64,000 nt of DNA from Roseateles noduli. Its GTDB lineage: Bacteria > Pseudomonadota > Gammaproteobacteria > Burkholderiales > Burkholderiaceae_C. Positions 46,400-53,858 of the stretch are shown piece after piece (positions within the stretch are counted from its first letter, which is position 1; each line of letters begins with the position of its first letter). The notes beneath the pieces were generated by a model. That model was not told the DNA's origin. It was given only the letters and a program-made list of their open reading frames with translations, and searched no databases. The position numbers and the translations under genes are program-made. Location of the stretch: contig NIOE01000017.1 of the NCBI GenBank assembly GCA_002205125.1, positions 1-64,000 of the forward strand. Direction: 5' to 3'.

Positions 46400-46753
46400 T
46401 CATTGCATGAAGGGGAGCGCACCGATGGTCGAGAGCACCATGGACAGCAGCATCAGGCCCAGGAAGGCCAGGATCGGACGGGCTCGTTCGCCCTCCGGTC
46501 GGCTGCTGTACAGGTAGATCGGCACCACCAGCAAGGTCGCGGCCAAAATGCCGCCGCCCATCATCGTGCCGCCGAAGAAGCGGCGCTGGATGGAGTCGCG
46601 CCGGTACCAGGCGTAGACCACCGCCATGAACGCGAAGGTCAACGGGATCTCGATCATGCCCAGTCGCTTGTGGTGGAGCCCGCTGTAGCCCGACACGCAG
46701 CCGCTGAGCAGCGACAGCACGGCCAGGACGATCAAGGTGCGTTTCAGGGTCAC
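46400..46753 (-). CDS. Small membrane protein, hypothetical
   Basis: About 117 residues with three or four hydrophobic segments (TLIVLAVLSLLSGC, IPLTFAFMAVVYAWY, GGGILAATLLVVPIYLYSS, ILAFLGLMLLSMVLSTIGAL). The first could be a lipoprotein-type signal ending in Cys. I place the start at GTG 46753. An upstream ATG at 46843 would add 30 residues that look non-coding. No family recognised. Confidence 0.65.
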   Translation of the reverse strand: MTLKRTLIVLAVLSLLSGCVSGYSGLHHKRLGMIEIPLTFAFMAVVYAWYRRDSIQRRFFGGTMMGGGILAATLLVVPIYLYSSRPEGERARPILAFLGLMLLSMVLSTIGALPFMQ

Positions 46754-46850
46754 GGGGTGTCTGTGTCGAGGTGGGAGGAGATCGACTGTAGCGGCGCTTA
46801 CCTGCGGGTCGGAACCAGGTCTGCGCGAAACGCGTTCTGCCAATAACCGT

Positions 46851-46925
46851 GATCAGTATGAACAGGGGGACTGACCTCCCTGAATCAGTTCCCCCATCGA
46901 GTCCGCACTTTGGAGGAAAGACGTG
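46851..46925 (+). repeat. Stem-loop leader, copy B, upstream of the HEPN module
   Basis: Second copy of the leader at 44768-44842. Here the stem is longer: GGGGGA (46865-46870) with TCCCCC (46890-46895), and the inner CTGA/TCAG can pair as well. The shared GGAGGA-x-GTG end gives a GTG at 46923 that is in frame with the downstream gene, unlike copy A. Conservation of the stem despite base changes inside it suggests structure matters. Confidence 0.7.
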
Positions 46926-46988
46926 AAACCTTCGATTGCTGAAACTCCGTTCAGTCGGGTCGAGGGATCCACATCTTGGAAAGCGATC

Positions 46989-47444
46989 ATGGAAACGAAT
47001 TCAATGAACATCGCGCGGGCGCCGATGCGGACGCACACGGTCGACGAACTGTTGGCCGCGCTACGCCGCCCTGCCATCTTTCTCGGTGAATCTGCTGCGC
47101 CTGCCGAGCTGCTGGCCGAGTATGAGGAAGGCGACTGGTCGGTCGCGCACCACGAGATCCGCGACATCCTGGCAGCCCATGAGGAGACGCCGGCCATTGC
47201 ATTCCGAGTGCTCGACGCGGCGGCACGGTTTCTCAAGTTCCACGGCCTACGGCTCCACGGCAATCCCTGGCTGCACATGCTCTGCTTCCAGGGAGTAGCG
47301 GGCATTTCGTACGTGCTGCATCTCGACCTGGACCGCGAAGACGCCAACACCTGGAACGATCGCTTCTGCGACGCGCTCGCGAACAGCGATCTTCTCAACG
47401 GCGTGTTTTCCTTGAGCCTCAGGCACCGGGGCCCCGTCCGCTGA
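46989..47444 (+). CDS. Unknown protein, first gene of HEPN module, copy B
   Basis: Paralogue of the protein at 44907-45359: VDELLAALRRPAIFLGESAAPAELL, EGDWSVAHHEIRDI, AARFLKFHGLRLHGNPWLHML and WNDRFCDALA. ATG 46989 lies at the same distance (66-67 bases) behind the leader GTG as ATG 44907 in copy A, which is why I chose it (151 residues). GTG 46923 in the leader is in frame with a strong ribosome binding site and would add 22 residues. The HEPN-like gene follows after 30 bases. No known family. Confidence 0.75.
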   Translation: METNSMNIARAPMRTHTVDELLAALRRPAIFLGESAAPAELLAEYEEGDWSVAHHEIRDILAAHEETPAIAFRVLDAAARFLKFHGLRLHGNPWLHMLCFQGVAGISYVLHLDLDREDANTWNDRFCDALANSDLLNGVFSLSLRHRGPVR

Positions 47445-47474
47445 TCATCGCCGTCTACGTCCAGAAGGCTGCCC

Positions 47475-47903
47475 ATGCCAATCAAGAGTAAAGACTTGCT
47501 GCTGCTTGCGACTGAACTCGCTTCCAGCCCGATAGAAGTCAAACGTCGCGCAGCCATCAGCCGCGCTTACTACGCTTCGTACCACCGATGTATCGATTGG
47601 GAAGGCCGGTTGCCGCAGACCGGAGATCCGAAGAAGTTGAAGGGTAGCCATGAGTCTCTGATCTCACGCCTCAGGTACCCCGATCCTGCATGTGGTACCC
47701 ACATTGCCGCGTGCTCTCGTGAGATCGGGGACGAGTTGGAGATCCAGCGCCGGAATCGCGCTCATGCGGACTACAAAGTGAAGGCGTGGATATCGACACA
47801 TATGCTCGATGAACAGTTGCAACGTGCCGCCAAGGTGCTCGACCTGTGCGACCGTTCCGAGCGGGTGATCGCTCGTCATTCGCGACTCTCCGCGAAGCGC
47901 TGA
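47475..47903 (+). CDS. HEPN-like protein, copy B with Rx4H motif
   Basis: A 142-residue helical protein clearly homologous to 45383-45823 (ISRAYYASYH-x-CI-x-WE-x-x-LP is shared). R92 to H97 (RRNRAH) is an Rx4H motif, the usual HEPN RNase active-site signature, followed by ADYKVK. So this copy could be an active RNase. The last 28 bases overlap the 3' end of the convergent acetoacetyl-CoA synthetase gene. HEPN assignment and RNase activity are inferred from motif and fold-level resemblance. Confidence 0.72.
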   Translation: MPIKSKDLLLLATELASSPIEVKRRAAISRAYYASYHRCIDWEGRLPQTGDPKKLKGSHESLISRLRYPDPACGTHIAACSREIGDELEIQRRNRAHADYKVKAWISTHMLDEQLQRAAKVLDLCDRSERVIARHSRLSAKR

Positions 47904-49948
47904 TACCACGCCACCGCATCCGCATTCGCCATCGCATCGCGCTTCATCACCTGCTCCGCCGCGGCGCCGAGCAGCAGCTTCTTGATCGGCAGCTCCATCT
48001 TCTTGCCCGACAGCGTGCGCGGGATCGCCTCGACCTGGTGGATCTCGTCCGGCACGTGCCGCGCCGAAAGCGCCTTCTTGATCGAGGTCTTCAATCGCAA
48101 TTGCAGCGCCTCGTCCAGCGGCAGGCCGTCCCGGAGCTGCACGAACAGCAGCAGGCAGCTCGGGCGGCCGAGGTACTCCAGGTCGACGACCAGGCTGTCC
48201 AGCACTTCGGGATGCGTCTCCACCGCGCGGTACAGCTCCGACGTGCCCATCCGGATCCCATGGCGGTTGATCGTCGCGTCCGAGCGCCCGTAGATGATCC
48301 CGCCGCCCGACGGCGTGACGCGCAGCCAGTCGCCGTGGCGCCAGATGCCTTCGCCGTTGGGGCCGCGGTACATGTCGAAGTAGCTCGACAGGTAGCGCTC
48401 GTGCTCCCGATCGCCCCAGAAGTACAGCGGCATCGACGGCATCGGCCGTGTGCAGACGAGCTCGCCCACCTCGTCGATCAGCGCCCGCCCCTGGCCGTCC
48501 GCATCCACCTCCGAGAACGCGTGCACCGCCGCGCCCAGGCTGCGCACCTGCATCTGGCCGCGCACCAGCGGCTCCGTGATCAGTCCCGTGAGGAAGGCCC
48601 CGGCGAAGTCCGTGCCGCCGCTGATGATGCAGATCCAGATCGGACGGCCGTCGGGCTTCGGGCAGTTCGCCCAGATCCAGTCGTAGCTCTCGTCCGCCAG
48701 CGGACTGCCCGTGCTGCCGATCGCGCGCAGGCGGCTCAGGTCGCCGTGCTTCAGCGGCTCGACACCGGCTTTCAGGCAGCTCGCGTAGAACGCCGCGCCG
48801 GCGCCGAAGAAGGTCGCGCCCGACAGCGCGACGAAGCGCCACAGCGTGCTCCAGTCCGGCGCGTCCTTCGGACCTGCGGGACTGCCGTCGAACAGGCAGA
48901 TCGTCGTGCCGCCCATCAGCGCGCCGACCTGGCAGTTCCACATGATCCAGCCCGTCGAGCTGTACCAGTGGAAGCGGTCGCCCGTTTCCGCCGTCGCGCC
49001 GACGTTGTTGTGGATCGATCCCTTGAGCATCTCCAGCAGCACGCCGCCGTGCCCGTGCACGATGGGCTTGGGCAGGCCCGTCGTGCCGCTGGAATAGACG
49101 ATCCACAGCGGATGGTCGAAGGGCACGGCTTCCGGCGCGTGGGACCGCGTGTTGGCGATCAGCGTTTCCCAGCGATGGGCGCCGCGCGTTGTCGCCACCG
49201 CGCGCTCTACACGCTCGGCACCCGCCGCAGCAGCGGTCGGTCGGGCCAGCGGCGAAGGATCGGCCCGGGGATCGAGGTTGCCGAGCAGCACCACGTCGGT
49301 CACCGTCGGGAGTTCGTCGAGCAATTGCCCGAGCATCGCCATGCGGTCGATGTCCTGCCCCGCGTACCGCACGCCGTCGGCGGCGATCAGCAGCTTGGGC
49401 TCGATCTGGCGGAAGCGGTCCAGCACCGCCACCGGCCCCATGTCCGGCGAGCACACCGACCACACCGCGCCCAGGCTCGCGACGGCGAGGAAGGCCACCG
49501 CCGTCGCCGGGACGTTGGGCAGGTAGGCGGCGACGCGGTCGCCGCGCCGCACGCCGAGCTCGTGCATCGAGGCCGCGAGCGCGCCGACCTGGCGCCGCAG
49601 CTCGGGCCAGCGCATCTCGCCGAGTTCGCCGCGCGCGAGCATCGCCTCGTTCGCATGGACGATCGCCGGGTGGCCGGCGGCCTCCGCCGCGTCGACGTGC
49701 CGCAGCGCCTGCGCCGCGATGTTCAAGGTCGCGCCGCGGAACCAGACGGCACCGGGCATGCGTTCCTCGCAGAGCGCCTCGTCGAAGGGTGTCTCCGAAC
49801 GCAGGTCGAAGTGGTCCCAGATGCTGCGCCAGAACGCGTCCAGCTCCGTCACCGACCAGCCCCACAGCGACGCGTAGTCGTCGAAGACAAGGCCGCGCTG
49901 CTCGTGCAGGAAACGGCGGTAGTGATCGATCTGCGGCGTCGGGGGCAT
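47876..49948 (-). CDS. Acetoacetyl-CoA synthetase
   Basis: A 690-residue acyl-adenylate-forming enzyme that activates acetoacetate to acetoacetyl-CoA at the cost of ATP. Length and motifs fit acetoacetate-CoA ligase rather than acetyl-CoA synthetase: WFRGATLNIAAQALRH, the P-loop YSSGTTGLPKPIVHGHGG, DRFHWYSSTGWIMWN, GDWLRVTPSGGGIIYGRSDATINRHGIRMG, and the C-terminal catalytic Lys region RTLSGKKMELPIKKLL. AAGGAG six bases upstream fixes ATG 49948. It likely works with ketone-body or polyhydroxybutyrate turnover. Confidence 0.93.
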   Translation of the reverse strand: MPPTPQIDHYRRFLHEQRGLVFDDYASLWGWSVTELDAFWRSIWDHFDLRSETPFDEALCEERMPGAVWFRGATLNIAAQALRHVDAAEAAGHPAIVHANEAMLARGELGEMRWPELRRQVGALAASMHELGVRRGDRVAAYLPNVPATAVAFLAVASLGAVWSVCSPDMGPVAVLDRFRQIEPKLLIAADGVRYAGQDIDRMAMLGQLLDELPTVTDVVLLGNLDPRADPSPLARPTAAAAGAERVERAVATTRGAHRWETLIANTRSHAPEAVPFDHPLWIVYSSGTTGLPKPIVHGHGGVLLEMLKGSIHNNVGATAETGDRFHWYSSTGWIMWNCQVGALMGGTTICLFDGSPAGPKDAPDWSTLWRFVALSGATFFGAGAAFYASCLKAGVEPLKHGDLSRLRAIGSTGSPLADESYDWIWANCPKPDGRPIWICIISGGTDFAGAFLTGLITEPLVRGQMQVRSLGAAVHAFSEVDADGQGRALIDEVGELVCTRPMPSMPLYFWGDREHERYLSSYFDMYRGPNGEGIWRHGDWLRVTPSGGGIIYGRSDATINRHGIRMGTSELYRAVETHPEVLDSLVVDLEYLGRPSCLLLFVQLRDGLPLDEALQLRLKTSIKKALSARHVPDEIHQVEAIPRTLSGKKMELPIKKLLLGAAAEQVMKRDAMANADAVAWYQRFAESRE

Positions 49949-50044
49949 GCGGCACTCCTTGTCGAGTCCTGACGGTAGCCGAGTTCCCACCGGCTTGCCG
50001 TCACGCGCGTGACCGACTCGGTCAGCCGTACTGCGACGGCCGCT

Positions 50045-50090
50045 GGCCCTCACCCTCGCCCTCTCCCGCGGTGCGGGAGAGGGCGCCACG
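50045..50090. repeat. REP-like palindromic repeat
   Basis: Left flank GGCCCTCACCC, arms CCCTCTCCCGC (50059-50069) and GCGGGAGAGGG (50073-50083), loop GGT. It lies between the end of the peptide-binding-protein operon and the start of the acetoacetyl-CoA synthetase gene on the same strand. Confidence 0.8.
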
Positions 50091-50096
50091 GGGGAC

Positions 50097-51944
50097 TCAG
50101 CGCTTCGGCAGCTTCTCCGTCTCGATGTCGACGTAGGGCCAGAAGATCTGGTTGAAGAGTGGTCGCCGGTATCCCGCCAGCCACGGCTGCGCGATGTCGG
50201 TGACGATGCGGTGCACGCGGAACTTCTGCGGCATGTAGGCCGTGAGCACCTTCTGCGCTTCGCGCAGCAAGGCCGCGCGCTCGGGGCCGTCGGGCAACAC
50301 CATCATCCGGCGGTAGAGGTCGTCGTACCGCTCCAGCTTGAAGCGACCCAGGTTCTGCCCGCCGGACGCCGGTCCGTACAGCAGTTCCAGTCCCAGCTGC
50401 GCGTCCGGCGTCGAGTTGTTGAAGCCCAGCTGCCAGATCATCAGCTGCCCCGCGCGCGCCGACTTCAGGTTCTCCGGCCACTGCGCCATGCGGATGCGCA
50501 TCCGGACGCCCAGCTTGTTCATGTCCCGCTGCCACAGCTCGTCATAGGGCTTGGAACGCGAGTCCGGCGTCGACGCCACCTCCAGCACCAGCGGGCTGCC
50601 GTCGGGCTTGTCGCGCCAGCCGTCGCCGTCCCGGTCGACATACCCGTAGGTGTCAAGCAGCGCCTTGGCGCGGGCCAGGTCGTAATCGCTGTTCTCGCTC
50701 TTGTAGTCGTCCTCGTAGCCCCAGGTCCCGGGCGCGATGACGGACTGCGCCGGCACCGCCTGGTAGTGCCGCGTGGTGACGATCTCGGTCGGCACGTCGG
50801 TCGCCAGCCCGATCGCGCGTCGCAGCGCGACCTTGTCCGGCGTATAGCCGCCGACCGTCGGGTCCTCCATGTTGAAGTAGTACATCGTGCGGTCGCTTGC
50901 CAGCACGCGGTACAGCTTCATCCCCTGCTTGTCGAGGTTGGGCGCCAGCTTGCCGTGCGGGATCGCGACGTCCGCATACTCCTCCGGCAGCTGGTACAGC
51001 AGGTCGAACTCCCGATTCAGATACGACAACCAGCGCGGCTGACCCGCTTCGATGATGCTGATCTCCACCGCGTCCACCATCGGCAGCTTGCGGCCCTTGA
51101 AGCGGGCCGCCAGTGCCTCGCCTTCGGTGTCGCCCGGCGTGGGCTGGGCGTCGTACACGACGTCGCGGAAGCCGGGGTTCTTCACCAGCCGGATCAGCGA
51201 TCCGCGCCGCCAGCGCTCCAGCATGAACGGCCCCGTGCCGACCGGATGCTCCATCGTCTTGCCGGCGTAGGCCTCGATGACCTCGCGCGCCACCGCGCCG
51301 TAGGTGTCGCCGCCGGCCAGGTTGTAGATGAAGCGCGGCCGCGGCCCTGCCAGCTTGAACTGCAGCGTGTAGCGGTCCAGCGCGCGCACGCCCTCGACCG
51401 GCTTGTCGTAGTCGAAGGGCTTCTTCGTCTCCAGCGACGCGACGCGCAGTTCCTCCAGGCCGAGGATGCCTTCCTGCTTGAAGCTCGAATACAGCGGGCC
51501 CTTCGTCGCCGGGTCGTAGAAGCGCTTCAAGCTGTAGACGTAGTCCTGCGCCGTCAGCTCGCGCCGCTTGCCCTTGAACGCCGGATCGTCGGCGAAGTAG
51601 ATGCCGGGGCGGATCTTGATGGTCCAGGTGCGGAAATCCTCCGAGACCTGCGGCATCTCCGCCGCCGTGTTGGGCTTCAGCTTGAACGGCCGCGCGAGGT
51701 AGTCGTAGTTGTAGAGCGACTCGAAGATGTGGGCGGTGACGATGCGCGAGTACAGATCGCTCAGCTGCGCCGGATCGAAGCCCGTCTCGGCGACGAGGAA
51801 GGCGTAGCGCAGCACCTTCTCCGGCTGCGCCGCGGCAGGCTCCGGCACCTTCGCGGGCTGCTGCGGCGGCGGTGCGGCGACCGCGGCGACGGTGGCCGCG
51901 CCGAGAACCAGCGCAGCAAGGGAAGCGAGGCGTCGTGCGCGCAT
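50097..51944 (-). CDS. Peptide ABC transporter substrate-binding protein, third of three
   Basis: A 615-residue periplasmic SBP_bac_5-type binding protein with a signal peptide (LASLAALVLGAATVAAVA). The domain runs from KVLRYAFLVAETGFDPAQLSDLYSR to the end. It is a paralogue of the next two upstream genes: the same opening, AxDPAFKGKxRELTAxDYVYSxKR, ALDRYTLQF and LDxYGYVDxDGDGWRDxPDGSPL recur in all three. The long insertions relative to DppA/OppA are shared by the trio. It follows the second gene after 11 bases, so all three are one operon. Confidence 0.9.
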   Translation of the reverse strand: MRARRLASLAALVLGAATVAAVAAPPPQQPAKVPEPAAAQPEKVLRYAFLVAETGFDPAQLSDLYSRIVTAHIFESLYNYDYLARPFKLKPNTAAEMPQVSEDFRTWTIKIRPGIYFADDPAFKGKRRELTAQDYVYSLKRFYDPATKGPLYSSFKQEGILGLEELRVASLETKKPFDYDKPVEGVRALDRYTLQFKLAGPRPRFIYNLAGGDTYGAVAREVIEAYAGKTMEHPVGTGPFMLERWRRGSLIRLVKNPGFRDVVYDAQPTPGDTEGEALAARFKGRKLPMVDAVEISIIEAGQPRWLSYLNREFDLLYQLPEEYADVAIPHGKLAPNLDKQGMKLYRVLASDRTMYYFNMEDPTVGGYTPDKVALRRAIGLATDVPTEIVTTRHYQAVPAQSVIAPGTWGYEDDYKSENSDYDLARAKALLDTYGYVDRDGDGWRDKPDGSPLVLEVASTPDSRSKPYDELWQRDMNKLGVRMRIRMAQWPENLKSARAGQLMIWQLGFNNSTPDAQLGLELLYGPASGGQNLGRFKLERYDDLYRRMMVLPDGPERAALLREAQKVLTAYMPQKFRVHRIVTDIAQPWLAGYRRPLFNQIFWPYVDIETEKLPKR

Positions 51945-51955
51945 CGGTGTCGGAC

Positions 51956-53842
51956 CTAGTGCTTGAACTTCGCGGCGGTGTCGGGATCGATGTCCACGTA
52001 CTCCCACCAGTTCAGCCAGAACTGCGGGCGGCGAAAGCCGCTCAGCTGCGGCTGGGCGATGTCGGTGATGAAGCGATGGCCGCGGTACTTGTACGGCATG
52101 TACGCGGTCGCATAGCGCTTGGTCTCGTCGAAGATCTTCAGACGCTCCGGTCCGTCGGGCAGGTGCGAGGCCTGCTCGTAGAGCTTGTCGACGACCGGCA
52201 GCTTGAAGCGCGCGTAGTTCTGCGCGCCGATCTGTCCGCTGTACATCCGCGCCAGCGAGTCCTGCCCGTCGGGCTTGGACGCCGAGGTCCCCAGCGACCA
52301 GATCTGGAACTTCCCGGCGCGCAGCGACTTCAGGTTCTCCGGCCACTGCGCCGTCTTGAAGGCGATGCGCAGGCCGATCGCATTCAGGTTCTTCTGCACG
52401 ATCTCGTCGATCTGGCGCTGGAACTGGTCGGGTGTGGTCAGGCTTTCCAGCAGCAACGGGCTGCCGTCGGGCTTGTCTCGCCAGCCGTCGCCGTCCTTGT
52501 CGACATAGCCGTAGAGGTCCAGCAGCGCCTTCGCGCGCGCCGGATCGAAGGTGCTCATGTCGCTCTTGAAGGCCGGGTCATAACCGGTCGTGCCCGGCAT
52601 GTACAGCGACTGCGCCAGCATCGCCTGCCCGCGGCGCACCAGCGTCAGCTCGCGCTGCGTGTCGATGGCCAGTGCGACCGCGCGCCGCAGCGCGATCTTC
52701 TCCGGCGTGTAGCCGCCGACGACCGGATCCTCCATGTTGAACACGGTGAACAGCACGTCCGACGCCACGGTCCGGTACGCGTGCTTGCCCTGCTTCTCCA
52801 GGTTGGGCGCCAGCTTGCCGTTGGGCATGGCCTGGTTGATGAAGTCCTCGGGGGTGCGCTCGATGAAGTCGTATTCGCCGTTCAGGAAGGACAGCCAGCG
52901 CGGCTGGTTCTCCTGGATGATGCTCACCTCGATGCGGTCCACCATCGGCAGCCGCCGGCCCTTGAAGCGCGCCTTCAGCGCCTGCCCTTCGGCGTCGTCC
53001 GGCGCGGGCTCCACTTCCTGGTCATAGAAGCGCTCGCGGTAGCCCGGGTTGCGCTCCAGCACGATCAGCGAGCTGCGGCGCCACTGCTTGAGCACGTAAG
53101 GGCCCGTCCCCACCGGATGCGCCATCGATTCGCCGGGATAGGCCTCGATCACCTCGCGCGCCACGGCGCCGTACAGGTCGCCCTGCGCGAACACCTCCAT
53201 CAGGCGCGGCCGCGTCTCCTTCGACCTGAACTGCAGCGTGTAGCGGTCCAGCGCCCGCAGCCCCTCGATGGGCTTGTCGTAATCGAAAGGCTTGCCGGAC
53301 TTGCGGACCTGCTCGCGGTACTCGTTGAGCCCGACCAGCTCGAGCTCCTCGACCTCGCTCCAGGCCGGCGACGCCACGGCCGGATCGGCGAAGCGCTTGA
53401 TCGAGTAGACGTAGTCCTCGGCGGTCAGCTCGCGCACCTTGCCCTTGAACGCTGGGTCGTCGGCGAAGTGCGTGCCCGGGCGCAGCTTCACCGTCCAGAC
53501 CTTGAAGTCGTCGGAGGTCTCCGGCATGGCCGCCGCAGTCAGCGGCTTCATGCGCGCGGGACGCGCGAGCTGGTCGTAGGTGTAGAGCCCTTCGAACACG
53601 TGCGGCGTGATCGAACGCGAGTAGATGTCGGTGATCTTCGCGGGATCGAAGCCGGTCTCCGCGACGCGGAACGCGTAGCGCAGGACCTTGGGCGTCGACG
53701 CGGAGGCCGGCGCGGAAGCCGGCGCGCTGGCGCTCGCACCGTCCGCCGCATGACCGGCGTTCAGGCCGGCCAGCGCCAGCGCGGACGCGAGGAGTGCCCC
53801 GCGCAGGATCGAAGGGAAACGTCGGGCGCGGAGCATCGTCAT
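51956..53842 (-). CDS. Peptide ABC transporter substrate-binding protein, second of three
   Basis: A 628-residue periplasmic binding protein; signal peptide (GALLASALALAGLNAGHA), then a repeated Ala/Ser/Pro linker (ASAPASAPASAS) before KVLRYAFRVAETGFDPAKITDIYSRS. Same family and same layout as its neighbours, roughly half identical by eye. Presumably each copy captures a different peptide or opine for the shared transporter encoded divergently. Confidence 0.9.
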   Translation of the reverse strand: MTMLRARRFPSILRGALLASALALAGLNAGHAADGASASAPASAPASASTPKVLRYAFRVAETGFDPAKITDIYSRSITPHVFEGLYTYDQLARPARMKPLTAAAMPETSDDFKVWTVKLRPGTHFADDPAFKGKVRELTAEDYVYSIKRFADPAVASPAWSEVEELELVGLNEYREQVRKSGKPFDYDKPIEGLRALDRYTLQFRSKETRPRLMEVFAQGDLYGAVAREVIEAYPGESMAHPVGTGPYVLKQWRRSSLIVLERNPGYRERFYDQEVEPAPDDAEGQALKARFKGRRLPMVDRIEVSIIQENQPRWLSFLNGEYDFIERTPEDFINQAMPNGKLAPNLEKQGKHAYRTVASDVLFTVFNMEDPVVGGYTPEKIALRRAVALAIDTQRELTLVRRGQAMLAQSLYMPGTTGYDPAFKSDMSTFDPARAKALLDLYGYVDKDGDGWRDKPDGSPLLLESLTTPDQFQRQIDEIVQKNLNAIGLRIAFKTAQWPENLKSLRAGKFQIWSLGTSASKPDGQDSLARMYSGQIGAQNYARFKLPVVDKLYEQASHLPDGPERLKIFDETKRYATAYMPYKYRGHRFITDIAQPQLSGFRRPQFWLNWWEYVDIDPDTAAKFKH

Positions 53843-53858
53843 GGGCGGGAGCGGGGCG

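Noticed and set aside
45844-46753. The two minus-strand genes between the HEPN cassettes as system components
   Set aside because: They are on the opposite strand, unrelated to each other and not duplicated with the cassettes.
46923-46988. Longer start of the second-copy HEPN partner at GTG 46923
   Set aside because: The matching GTG in copy A is out of frame, so the shared ATG position was preferred. The longer form remains possible and is noted in the entry.
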